A DNA stretch of 64,000 nucleotides from Ectothiorhodospiraceae bacterium (GTDB lineage Bacteria > Pseudomonadota > Gammaproteobacteria > HK1), in NCBI GenBank assembly GCA_024234875.1, contig JACKNM010000008.1, positions 216,499-280,498 on the forward strand. The letters run 5' to 3'. Every line of letters begins with the position of its first letter. Position 1 is the first letter of the stretch. The translations under genes and the position numbers were made by a program. The notes below the pieces were generated by a model. The model made no database searches. It saw only the letters and a list, made by a program, of their open reading frames with translations, and had not been told where the DNA came from. This document shows, piece by piece, positions 1 to 7,794 of the stretch.

Positions 1-348
1 GCGGCGGCGATCGCCGGGCTCGCCGGCTCGCTCACCACCCAGCACTCGAGCTTCGTGTCGCCCGATCTCGCGTTCTGGACCGTCTCCGGCGAGGTTCTGA
101 TCATGGTCATCCTCGGTGGCGGTGGAAGCATCGTCGGCGCCGCCATCGGTGCTTGTGCGTTTCTCGTGCTCAAGCACTGGCTGAGCGCCGGCGAGAGCTG
201 GGAGGCGCTCGGGCTGCCCACCTTCATGGCCGACCACTGGCAGCTGGTGATGGGCTCGCTGTTCGTGCTCGTGGTGCTGGTCGCCGCGGACGGCATCTAC
301 GGCCGCGCGCGCCGGCTGCTCCGGCGCGACGGTCCGCAGGCCGGTTGA
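1..348 (+). CDS. livM: Branched-chain amino acid-type ABC transporter permease, C-terminal part (5' end outside window)
   Basis: The reading frame is already open at base 1 and stops at 346-348, so only the last 115 residues are present. Hydrophobic stretches include a segment with GEVLIMVILGGGGSIVGA, the conserved cytoplasmic loop of LivM-type permeases, and a last membrane helix near FVLVVLVAADGIYG, ending in an Arg-rich tail. The protein would form half of the inner-membrane channel of a LivFGHM importer. The ATPase genes livG and livF follow directly, so this is the end of a transport operon whose livH and binding protein should lie upstream. The substrate cannot be read from this piece. 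The family moves branched-chain amino acids, urea, amides and some aromatic acids. Confidence 0.85.
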   Translation, partial: AAAIAGLAGSLTTQHSSFVSPDLAFWTVSGEVLIMVILGGGGSIVGAAIGACAFLVLKHWLSAGESWEALGLPTFMADHWQLVMGSLFVLVVLVAADGIYGRARRLLRRDGPQAG

Positions 349-350
349 CG

Positions 351-1100
351 ATGCTTCGCGCGACGGCTCTGACCAAGAGCTTCGGCTCGCTGGCGGTGAC
401 CGCCGGCGTCGACCTCGCGCTCCCGGCCGGCGAGCGCCACGGGCTCATCGGCCCCAATGGCGCCGGCAAGACGACGCTGTTCAATCTCCTGTCCGGCGAG
501 CTCCGACCCGATTCCGGACAGGTGCTTCTCGACGGGGTGGACGTCACCCACGCGCCGTCGGACGTGCGCGCCCGCGCCGGCCTCGGGCGGAGCTTTCAGC
601 GCAACAACCTGTTTCCCGACCTCACGGTGCGCGAGAACCTGGTGATCGGGGTCGCGATCGAGCGCGGCGTGACCCGGGTGTGGTGGCGCGGCCTGCATCG
701 CGATCGCGCGGTGGTCGCCGACGCCGAGCGCCAGGCGGCGGCGCTGGGACTCGGCGAGGAGCTCGACACCCCGGTGCGCCACCTCTCCTACGGCACGCAG
801 CGCCAGCTCGAGATCGGGCTGGCCCTCGTCCGCCGCCCGAAGGTCCTGCTGCTCGACGAGCCGACCTCCGGCATGAGCCCGGAGGAGACCCACGCCATGC
901 TCGCCCTGATCCGGGGCCTGCCGAGCGCGCTCACCCTGCTCATCATCGAGCACGACATGGACGTGATCTTCGAGGTCGCGGACCGGATAACGGTGCTCGA
1001 CTACGGCCGCGTGCTGCTCGAGGGAACACCGGAGCAGGTCCGCGCATCGGCCGAGGTCCGCGACCGCTACCTCGGCCTCGACGAGGGTTTGACGCCGTGA
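351..1100 (+). CDS. livG: ABC transporter ATP-binding protein, LivG type
   Basis: This 249-residue ATPase energises the importer whose permease ends 2 bases upstream. Walker A is GPNGAGKTT at residues 34-42, Walker B ends in LLLDEPTSGM, and the switch His lies in EHDM. The C-loop reads LSYGTQ instead of LSGGQ, a LivG-typical variation. The ATG at 351 is chosen because it follows the permease stop directly and gives normal family length; the frame is open further upstream, but that would overlap livM. It shares a GTGA overlap with livF, so the two are translationally coupled. Substrate is unknown. Confidence 0.9.
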   Translation: MLRATALTKSFGSLAVTAGVDLALPAGERHGLIGPNGAGKTTLFNLLSGELRPDSGQVLLDGVDVTHAPSDVRARAGLGRSFQRNNLFPDLTVRENLVIGVAIERGVTRVWWRGLHRDRAVVADAERQAAALGLGEELDTPVRHLSYGTQRQLEIGLALVRRPKVLLLDEPTSGMSPEETHAMLALIRGLPSALTLLIIEHDMDVIFEVADRITVLDYGRVLLEGTPEQVRASAEVRDRYLGLDEGLTP

Positions 1101-1813
1101 GCGCGTCCGAGCCGATGCTGCGCGTCACGGGACTCGACGCCTACTACGACGAGAGCCACGTGCTCCAGGGGGTCGATCTCGAGGTCGGGCGCGGCGAGCT
1201 GGTGGCCCTGCTCGGGCGCAACGGCGCCGGCAAGAGCACCACGCTGAAGGCCATCATGGGCATCGTGCCACCGCGCAACGGGACCATCGCGGTGGCCGGC
1301 ACCGACGTGTGCGGCCAGGCGCCATACCGGGTCGCCCGCCACGGCATCGGCTACGTGCCCGAGGACCGTGGGATGTTCGCCTCGCTGACCGTCGAGGAGC
1401 ACCTCGCGATCGTCCCGCGGGCGCGTCATGGCGAGGGCGACTGGACGGTCGACGCCATCTGGCAGCGGTTCCCGCGGCTGCGCGAGCGGCGCGCCAACCG
1501 CGGCAATCAGCTCTCCGGCGGCGAGCAACAGATGCTCGCCATCGCTCGCGCCCTGGTCCGCAATCCCCGCCTCCTGGTGCTGGACGAGCCCACCGAGGGG
1601 TTGGCGCCGGTGGTCGTGCGCGAGATCGCCGAGGTGCTCGCCGACCTCAAGAGCCATGGCCTGACGGTGCTGCTGGTGGAGCAGAACTACCCCTTCGCGA
1701 CGCGCCTCGCCGACCGCGTCTACGTGCTCGGCAAGGGCCGGATCCGTTGGCACGGCACGCCGGCCGAGCTCGAGCGCACTCCCGAGGTGAAGCACACCTG
1801 GCTCGGGGTCTGA
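1097..1813 (+). CDS. livF: ABC transporter ATP-binding protein, LivF type
   Basis: This 238-residue protein is the second ATPase of the LivFG pair. It has Walker A GRNGAGKST, a perfect signature LSGGEQQM and Walker B LLVLDEPTEGL, in the order and spacing of LivF. The GTG at 1097 overlaps the livG stop by 4 bases and has a purine-rich GAGGG about 8 bases upstream; an in-frame ATG at 1115 is an alternative. It is the last gene of the transport operon. The next genes, on the opposite strand, are for gluconate breakdown, so a shared substrate is possible but unproven. Confidence 0.9.
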   Translation: MSASEPMLRVTGLDAYYDESHVLQGVDLEVGRGELVALLGRNGAGKSTTLKAIMGIVPPRNGTIAVAGTDVCGQAPYRVARHGIGYVPEDRGMFASLTVEEHLAIVPRARHGEGDWTVDAIWQRFPRLRERRANRGNQLSGGEQQMLAIARALVRNPRLLVLDEPTEGLAPVVVREIAEVLADLKSHGLTVLLVEQNYPFATRLADRVYVLGKGRIRWHGTPAELERTPEVKHTWLGV

Positions 1814-1848
1814 TCGCGCTGTTCCTGCGCGGCGCGCCGCCGCCTGGA

Positions 1849-3354
1849 TCACCGGTCGACGAAGCGCGCCTCCAGCGCCTCCTGCGAGCGACGGCGAGCG
1901 GCGTGCGCGGCCGCCGGCGCGGCGCGCGGCGCGACCGGGCGGCCGAGCGGCGGCGGAGGTGGCGTCGCGCCGAGGCGCTCCAGCGCGAGCACCGCAGCGC
2001 CGCGCAGCGACGCGTCGGCCTCGCGGCAGGGGCGCACCGCCCGACCGAGGACGTCGGCGAGCCGCTGCACGGTCTCGCCTGACCGGCTGCCCCCGCCGGA
2101 GACCACGACCTCGCGTGGACGCGCGCCCCGCGGCATCAGCTCGATGACGCGAGCAAGCCGCTGGAAGCCCGCCTCGGTCAACGCCTGGACGATGTCGACG
2201 GCGTCGCTCGCGTGGGTCAGGCCGGCGATCACCCCGGCGACGTCGTCACGCCAGGTCGGTGCGCGCTCCGCGCCCCAGAACGGCAGCACGTCGAGCCCGT
2301 GAGCGGGCATCGGCCGCGACGCCAGCGCGCGCTCGAGCGCCGCGGGATCGCTCGGGAGCCGCAGCACGCGTGCGCACCACTCGCGGAGATTGCCGGCATT
2401 CGAGATCGCACCGCCGACCAGGTAGCGCCGCGTATCGACGCGATATGCGAACAGCCCATACGGCGCCACCGCCTGCCGGCCGGCACGCATCACCCGCACC
2501 GCCGCGCTGGTCCCGAGGTTTATCGCGGCCACCCCCGGCTGCGCCGCGCCGCTGCCGAGATTGCTGGCCGCACCGTCGCCGATCGGCGGTAACCATTCGG
2601 CGTCGGCCAGCGCGCCGAGCCCGCGGCCGATGGCCGTCCCCGGTCGCACCGGGTGGTCGTCGATCGGGAGCAGGCGACCCGGGTCGAGCCCCACCGCATC
2701 GACCATCCCGGGATCCCAGGTCAGTCGACCGGGGTCGTAGAGTCCGGTGCCGGTGGCCATGCCGTGGGCACAGACCGGGCGGCCGACCAGGCGCCACCAC
2801 AGCCACTCGCCGGGCGACATCCAATGCCGCACCGCGCGCCAGGTGCTCGGCCGGGTCCGTGCGACCCACGCGAGCTTGGCCGGCCAGAAGCTCGAGTGGA
2901 TCATGCAGCCGGTGCGTCGATGCACCGCATGGGGGTCGAGCTGCGCGCGCAGGCGCGCCGCATCCTCGGCGGAGCGGCCGTCGGCCCAGGTGTAGACCGG
3001 CGTGACCGGCTCGCCCGCCGCGTCGACGCCCAGCAGGCTGTGCCAGAAGCACGAGCCTCCGACCGCCAACAGCGGGCGCCGCGCCAGACCGGCCACCGCC
3101 GCCCGACCGGCGAGGGTGTCGCGCAGGCTCGCGCGCAGGGCGCGCAGCATCGCCGGCGCGTCGAGCTCCGCCTGGCCGCGCTCCACCGCGCGCACCCGGT
3201 AACGACGCTCGGCGACGGTGGGTGCGAGCACCCGCGCCTCGAGGTCGAACAACGCGGTGCGAAGCCCCGAGGTGCCGATGTCGATACCGAGGACGAGCCC
3301 GCCAGCGCCGCCAGGCGTCGCGCCGGTGGCCCGCCCCGAGCGCGGCGCGCTCAC
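1849..3354 (-). CDS. FGGY-family carbohydrate kinase, probable gluconokinase
   Basis: This 501-residue sugar kinase has the N-terminal FGGY phosphate-binding motif (GIDIGTSG, residues 23-30) and the C-terminal nucleotide-binding SGGGSRSG, with normal two-lobed family length. It overlaps the upstream 6-phosphogluconate dehydrogenase gene by 4 bases. With gluconate 5-dehydrogenase upstream in the same operon, the most economical reaction is ATP-dependent phosphorylation of gluconate to 6-phosphogluconate. This substrate call rests on the neighbours; FGGY kinases also act on xylulose, glycerol and others. The C-terminal 40 residues are Ala/Pro/Arg-rich and probably a disordered extension. Confidence 0.8.
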   Translation of the reverse strand: MSAPRSGRATGATPGGAGGLVLGIDIGTSGLRTALFDLEARVLAPTVAERRYRVRAVERGQAELDAPAMLRALRASLRDTLAGRAAVAGLARRPLLAVGGSCFWHSLLGVDAAGEPVTPVYTWADGRSAEDAARLRAQLDPHAVHRRTGCMIHSSFWPAKLAWVARTRPSTWRAVRHWMSPGEWLWWRLVGRPVCAHGMATGTGLYDPGRLTWDPGMVDAVGLDPGRLLPIDDHPVRPGTAIGRGLGALADAEWLPPIGDGAASNLGSGAAQPGVAAINLGTSAAVRVMRAGRQAVAPYGLFAYRVDTRRYLVGGAISNAGNLREWCARVLRLPSDPAALERALASRPMPAHGLDVLPFWGAERAPTWRDDVAGVIAGLTHASDAVDIVQALTEAGFQRLARVIELMPRGARPREVVVSGGGSRSGETVQRLADVLGRAVRPCREADASLRGAAVLALERLGATPPPPPLGRPVAPRAAPAAAHAARRRSQEALEARFVDR

Positions 3355-4799
3355 GCGTTGTACGAGCCCGAGGTCACCGCGCCGCCGTGGCCGGTCCAGT
3401 CGGAGTGGAAGAACTCACCACGCGGGCGGTCGACCCGCTCGTAGGTGTGGCCCCCGAAGTAGTCGCGCTGCGCCTGCAGCAGATTCGCCGGCAATCGCTC
3501 GCGCCGGTACCCGTCGTAGAAGGCCAGCGCGGCCGAGAGCGCGGGGACCGGGACCGCGGCCAGCGCCGCCGCTGCCACCACCCGCCGCAGCCCGCCTTGC
3601 GCCTCGCCGAGCTCGGAGGCGAAGCGCTCGTCCATCACCAGGCACTCGAGGTCGGCGCGACGACGGAACGCCTCGCGGATGTCACCGAGGAACCGGCTGC
3701 GGATGATGCACCCGCCGCGCCACAGCCAGGCGATGCCGCCGAGATCGAGATCCCAGCCATGCTCGCGCGACGCCTCGGCGAGCAGCATGAAGCCCTGCGC
3801 GTAGCTCGTGACCTTGGCCGCGTAGAGCGCACCCTCGAGATCGCGCAGGAAGGCTTGCGGATCGGCATCGACACGGGCATCGACCGGTCCTGCGAGCACC
3901 TTGCTCGCGCGCACCCGCTCGTCCTTGCGCGCCGAGAGCGCCCGCGCGAACACCGCCTCGGCGATCAGCGACACCGGTGCGCCGTGGTCCAGCCCCGCGA
4001 TCACGGTCCACTTCCCGGTGCCCTTCTGCCCCGCGGTATCCAGGATCCGCTCGACCACCAGACCCTCCTCGTCCCGATGGCCGAGGATGTCACGGGTGAT
4101 CTCGATGAGGTAGCTCGACAGACGGCCGCCGCTCCAGTCGGCGAACGCGCGCGCGCATGCGGCGTGGTCGAGCCCGAGGCCGCGGTGCATGAGGTCGTAG
4201 GCCTCGGCGATCAGCTGCATGTCGCCGTACTCGATCCCGTTGTGCACCATCTTCACGAAGTGCCCGGCGCCGCCCGGCCCGACCCAGTCGCAGCACGGCT
4301 CGCCGTCCACCTTCGCCGCGATCGCCTGCAGCAGGTCGCGGACCAGCGGCCAGGCGCGGGCATCGCCACCGGGCATGATCGACGGCCCGTGCCGTGCCCC
4401 CTCCTCGCCTCCGGAGACACCGCTGCCGACATAGATCAGCCCGTGCCCGGCCAGCCGCTCGGCCCGACGCTCGGTATCGACGAAGTTGCTGTTGCCACAC
4501 TCGAGCACCACGTCTCCGGCGTCGAGCAGCGGCACCAGCTCGTCGAGGACGGCGTCGGTGGCGCCGCCGGCACGCACCATCACGATGATCCGCCGCGGGC
4601 GCTCCAGCACCGACACCAGCGCCTCGAGGGTCTCGCAGCCGACTGTCGGCCGGTCCCCGGCGGCGGCGACGAAATCACGCGTCACTGCCGCGGTGCGGTT
4701 GTGGACCGCGACCCGGAAGCCGTGATCCAGGATGTTGAGGGCGAGGTTCTGCCCCATCACCGCGAGGCCGACCAGGCCCACGTCGTACGTCTGATCCAT
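3351..4799 (-). CDS. gnd: 6-phosphogluconate dehydrogenase, decarboxylating
   Basis: This 482-residue enzyme oxidatively decarboxylates 6-phosphogluconate to ribulose 5-phosphate. The N-terminal Rossmann motif reads GLAVMGQNLALN (family GxAxMGxN), followed by VLECGNS, the catalytic region GVSGGEEGARHGPSIMPGG, and the substrate-binding HNGIEYGDMQ with its conserved Lys just before (VKMVHNG). Length matches classical long-form Gnd. The ATG at 4799 is chosen because AGGGG lies 8 bases upstream; the frame extends 48 bases further without a good ribosome site. It is the middle gene of the gluconate operon and overlaps the kinase by 4 bases. Confidence 0.93.
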   Translation of the reverse strand: MDQTYDVGLVGLAVMGQNLALNILDHGFRVAVHNRTAAVTRDFVAAAGDRPTVGCETLEALVSVLERPRRIIVMVRAGGATDAVLDELVPLLDAGDVVLECGNSNFVDTERRAERLAGHGLIYVGSGVSGGEEGARHGPSIMPGGDARAWPLVRDLLQAIAAKVDGEPCCDWVGPGGAGHFVKMVHNGIEYGDMQLIAEAYDLMHRGLGLDHAACARAFADWSGGRLSSYLIEITRDILGHRDEEGLVVERILDTAGQKGTGKWTVIAGLDHGAPVSLIAEAVFARALSARKDERVRASKVLAGPVDARVDADPQAFLRDLEGALYAAKVTSYAQGFMLLAEASREHGWDLDLGGIAWLWRGGCIIRSRFLGDIREAFRRRADLECLVMDERFASELGEAQGGLRRVVAAAALAAVPVPALSAALAFYDGYRRERLPANLLQAQRDYFGGHTYERVDRPRGEFFHSDWTGHGGAVTSGSYNA

Positions 4800-4841
4800 G
4801 TCTCGACCCCTGGGTAACGCTGCGTTGGATCCAGTGGAACT

Positions 4842-4864
4842 CTGCACCGCAGGGAGGTCTGCAG
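4842..4864. repeat. Dispersed repeat, copy 1 (related to 10054-10074)
   Basis: A 21-base stretch here (4842-4862, beginning CTGCACCGCAGG) matches 10054-10074 at 20 of 21 positions. Both copies sit between genes and both continue into hairpin-forming sequence; here GGGAGG at 4852 can pair with CCTCCC near 4874-4879. Its position, in the 151-base gap between gnd and the SDR gene, suggests a small mobile or REP-like element rather than a gene-specific signal. Confidence 0.55.
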
Positions 4865-4950
4865 CTCGCCAGGCCTCCCCCGGTCACCGCCGGCGGCGGC
4901 GCAGCCTATCACGCCACGCCGGGCTGCCACCGCCCCGGTCGGTCTGCAGC

Positions 4951-5718
4951 CTACAGGCTCGCGAGCACCCCGCCATCGACGTAGATCACCTGGCCGTTGA
5001 CGAAGCTGGACGCGTCACTGGCGAGGAACACCGCGGCGCCGACCAGCTCCTCCACGCGCCCCCAGCGACCGGCGGGGGTGCGCCGCTTGATCCAGGCGTC
5101 GAACTCCGGGTTCTCGTACAGGGGGCGGTTGAGCTCGGTGGCGAAGTAGCCGGGGCCGATACCGTTCACCTGTAGCCCCGCCGGCGCCCAGTCCACGCAC
5201 ATCGCGCGGGTGAGCATCCGCACCGCGCCCTTGGCGGCGGTATACGGGCCGGTGGTGGGGCGCCCGACCTCGCTCATCAACGAGCAGATGTTGACGATCT
5301 TGCCGCGTCCGCGCGCGAGCATGTGGCGCGCCACCGCGCGGCCGACCCGGAACACACCGTCGAGGTTCACGTCGAGCACGGTACGCCAGGTGGCGTCGTC
5401 GACCTCGTGCAACGGCGCGCGGCGCTGGATGCCGGCGTTGTTCACCAGGATCTCGATCGGCCCGATCTCGCGCTCGATCGTCGCCACCGCCGCATCCACC
5501 GCCGCCCCGTCGACCACGTCGAAGCCGCACGCCTCGACCGCCAGCCCCTCGGCAGCGAGCCCCGCCCGCGCGCCCTCGAGCCGCTCGAGATCGCGACCGT
5601 TGAGCACCACTCGGGCGCCGGCCTCGCCGAGACCGCGTGCGATGGCATGACCGATGCCCTGGCTGGAGCCCGTCACCAGCGCCACGCGCCCGTCGAGGTC
5701 GAATAGCTTGGAACCCAT
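4951..5718 (-). CDS. idnO: Gluconate 5-dehydrogenase (SDR family)
   Basis: This 255-residue classical short-chain dehydrogenase has TGSSQGIG at 16-23, NNAGIQ at 93-98, catalytic S146, Y159 and K163, and the C-terminal YVDGG. The NNAGIQRR segment and overall sequence resemble IdnO/Gno enzymes that interconvert 5-ketogluconate and gluconate with NAD(P)H. The ATG at 5718 is preceded by GGGAGG, which decides the start over longer upstream options. It is the first gene of the minus-strand gluconate operon, so 5-ketogluconate would be reduced to gluconate, phosphorylated and fed to Gnd. Confidence 0.85.
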   Translation of the reverse strand: MGSKLFDLDGRVALVTGSSQGIGHAIARGLGEAGARVVLNGRDLERLEGARAGLAAEGLAVEACGFDVVDGAAVDAAVATIEREIGPIEILVNNAGIQRRAPLHEVDDATWRTVLDVNLDGVFRVGRAVARHMLARGRGKIVNICSLMSEVGRPTTGPYTAAKGAVRMLTRAMCVDWAPAGLQVNGIGPGYFATELNRPLYENPEFDAWIKRRTPAGRWGRVEELVGAAVFLASDASSFVNGQVIYVDGGVLASL

Positions 5719-5920
5719 GCCTGCCTCCCGTTGCCGGCGACGCGGAACGGCCGCCGTGAGGCGTGGATCAAAGCACATCCGGGCCGGGCGCGCCGACCAC
5801 CGGCGACCGCCAGCGCTCGTGATAGACTCGCGCGCCTCGCCGCGCGGCGGCGCGAGGACGTCGTGGAACCCCGGTTCTCGACCGCCCGCAACCGATTCAA
5901 GCCGAGGTCTACCGAGAGCC

Positions 5921-6667
5921 ATGAACCAGATCGATCTGAAGAACCGTACCGCCATCGTCACCGGCGCCGCGCAGGGCATCGGACTCGCGGTGGCCGAGCG
6001 CCTGACGGCGTCCGGCGCACGCGTCTCACTGTGGGATCGCGACGCCGCGCTCCTCGACGAGGCGGCGGCCCGACTGGGCGGGAGCGCCCACCGCGTGGTC
6101 GTCGAGCTCACCGATGCCGAGGCGGTGCAGCGGTCGGTCGACGACACCGTCGGCGCGCTGGGTCAGGTCGACATCATGGTCAACAACGCCGGAATCGCCG
6201 GCCCGACCATGCCGTCGTGGGAGTATCCGCTCGACGACTGGCGCCGCGTCATCGACGTCGACCTGAACGGGGTCTACTACTGCTGCCGCGCGGTGCTGCC
6301 CCACATGCGCAGCCGCGGCTACGGCCGCATCGTCAACACCGCCTCGATCGCGGGCAAGGAGGGCAACCCGAACGCCGCCGCCTACAGCGCCGCCAAGGCC
6401 GGCGTCATCGCGCTCACCAAGTCGATCGCCAAGGAAACCGCCGACATGGACATCGCGGTCAACTGCATCACCCCGGCGGCGGCGAGGACCCGCATCTTCG
6501 ACCAGATCTCGCAGCAGCACATCGACTACATGCTGTCGAAGATCCCGCGCGCGCGCTTCGTCACGGTGGAGGAGATCGCGGCCATGGTGGCATGGCTGGT
6601 GTCGGCCGAGAACTCGTTCACCACCGGCGCCGCATTCGACTTGAGCGGCGGCCGCGCGACGTACTGA
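5921..6667 (+). CDS. SDR-family dehydrogenase, sugar-acid type
   Basis: This 248-residue classical SDR has TGAAQGIG near residues 14-21, NNAG at 88-91 and the triad S142, Y155, K159. The end, FDLSGGRATY, is typical of a subgroup annotated as 3-oxoacyl-ACP reductase-like or sugar/keto-deoxy-acid dehydrogenase. It is divergent from the gluconate operon and 27 bases ahead of a class II aldolase gene, which together suggest oxidation and cleavage of a sugar or deoxy-sugar acid. The exact substrate is not readable. TAGACT at 5823-5828 could be its -10 element, but no convincing -35 is seen. Confidence 0.75.
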   Translation: MNQIDLKNRTAIVTGAAQGIGLAVAERLTASGARVSLWDRDAALLDEAAARLGGSAHRVVVELTDAEAVQRSVDDTVGALGQVDIMVNNAGIAGPTMPSWEYPLDDWRRVIDVDLNGVYYCCRAVLPHMRSRGYGRIVNTASIAGKEGNPNAAAYSAAKAGVIALTKSIAKETADMDIAVNCITPAAARTRIFDQISQQHIDYMLSKIPRARFVTVEEIAAMVAWLVSAENSFTTGAAFDLSGGRATY

Positions 6668-6694
6668 CCTCGAGCCCTGGAGCCCGCCAGACCG

Positions 6695-7453
6695 ATGAGC
6701 ACTGCCGTCGCCGAGACCATTCGCGAGCGCCGTCTCGACCTCGCCGCGGCGCTGCGCTGGGCAGCGCGCGAGCGATTGAACGAGGGGGTCGACAACCACT
6801 TCTCCGTCGCCGTGCCGGACGACGACGGCGTGGTGCGTGGCGATCGCTTCCTGATCAACCCTTACGGGCTGCACTGGTGCGAGATGACGGCCTCGGACCT
6901 GGTGCTCTGCCACGCCGACGGCGAGGTGCTCGAGCCCGGCAAGGTGGTCGAGGACACGGCGTTCTGCATCCACGCGCCGATCCATCGTCAGGCGCCACAC
7001 GCGGTGGCGGTGCTGCATACCCATCAGCCGTATGCCACCGCGCTCACCGTGCTCGACGAGGGTCGGCTCGAGATGTGCGAGCAGAACGCGCTGCAATTCG
7101 ACGAGCGCATCGCCTATGACGACGAGTACGAGGGGCTCGCGCTCGACCCCGCCGAGGGCGCGCGTCTCGCCCACAAGCTCGGCAATCGAAGCGTGCTGAT
7201 GCTCGCCTCGCACGGGGTCGTGGTCACCGGACCGAGCGTCGGCGAGGCCTTCACGGATCTCTACTACCTCGAGCGCGCGGCGATGTTCCAGGTGCACGCG
7301 CGGTCGACCGGCGGCCGGCTGCGCACCATCTCCGAGCCGGTGCGGGCCAGGGTCCGCGAGCAGATGGCCGGCGACCGCCCGAAGCTCGCCGAGCGCCACT
7401 TCGCCGCGGTGCGGCGCATCCTCGACCGCGAGGAGCCGGCGTACCGACTCTGA
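6695..7453 (+). CDS. Class II aldolase/adducin-family protein
   Basis: This 252-residue protein belongs to the zinc-dependent class II aldolase/adducin fold (fuculose- and ribulose-phosphate aldolase relatives). The N-terminal NHFSVAVP corresponds to the family GNxS region, the HTHQPYATAL segment supplies two metal-ligand histidines, and ASHGVVVTGPSVGEA supplies the third. Family members either cleave sugar phosphates or act as decarboxylases and dehydratases on small substrates. It follows the SDR gene on the same strand and probably shares its mRNA. Substrate is not predictable from sequence. Confidence 0.8.
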   Translation: MSTAVAETIRERRLDLAAALRWAARERLNEGVDNHFSVAVPDDDGVVRGDRFLINPYGLHWCEMTASDLVLCHADGEVLEPGKVVEDTAFCIHAPIHRQAPHAVAVLHTHQPYATALTVLDEGRLEMCEQNALQFDERIAYDDEYEGLALDPAEGARLAHKLGNRSVLMLASHGVVVTGPSVGEAFTDLYYLERAAMFQVHARSTGGRLRTISEPVRARVREQMAGDRPKLAERHFAAVRRILDREEPAYRL

Positions 7454-7499
7454 GCGCGCTCTGGTGAGACGCGCCGGCAACCCACCCCGCCGCACTCCC

Positions 7500-7527
7500 T
7501 AAGGTCGGACGTTTGCGCTGCCGCTAT
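7500..7527 (+). promoter_or_regulatory. Possible sigma-28-like promoter upstream of chemoreceptor gene
   Basis: TAAG at 7500-7503 and GCCGCTAT at 7520-7527 resemble the flagellar sigma factor consensus TAAA-N15-GCCGATAA, with 16 bases between the two parts. Chemoreceptor genes are often under this sigma factor. The implied leader is about 260 bases, which is long, and no flagellar genes are in view, so this is only a suggestion. Apart from this and the palindrome at 7543, the 341-base gap 7454-7794 shows nothing recognisable. Confidence 0.2.
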
Positions 7528-7542
7528 ATCGGCCGAGCAGCG

Positions 7543-7561
7543 CGGCTGCACGGTGCAGCCG
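7543..7561. promoter_or_regulatory. 19-base perfect palindrome, possible operator
   Basis: CGGCTGCAC at 7543-7551 and GTGCAGCCG at 7553-7561 are perfect inverted arms around a single base. The element lies just downstream of the sigma-28-like motif and 234 bases before the chemoreceptor start. Spacing and symmetry suit a dimeric repressor site, but no regulator can be named. Confidence 0.3.
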
Positions 7562-7794
7562 ACGAGCAACGGTCCGACCGGCGGGCCAGATTGCATGCGC
7601 CCGCCGATGCGTCGGCGCCGAACGTGGCGCGTCGCGGAGCATCCCCCGGCAGGTCGTCCGCTCGTTCCCGCTGCGAAGACTCCGCGGTCGGTCGACCGCC
7701 CCATGCCGCGCACCTCGCGCGCCGACGTCGAGCCTCGGACCACGACGAGGCAGCCGACAGGGCGCCAGGCAACCGGGTCGCCAGGAGGCGTCCA

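Noticed and set aside
3222..4817. Long plus-strand open frame opposite gnd and the sugar kinase
   Set aside because: It is the mirror of gnd codons; no motif is present and Gnd on the other strand is complete.
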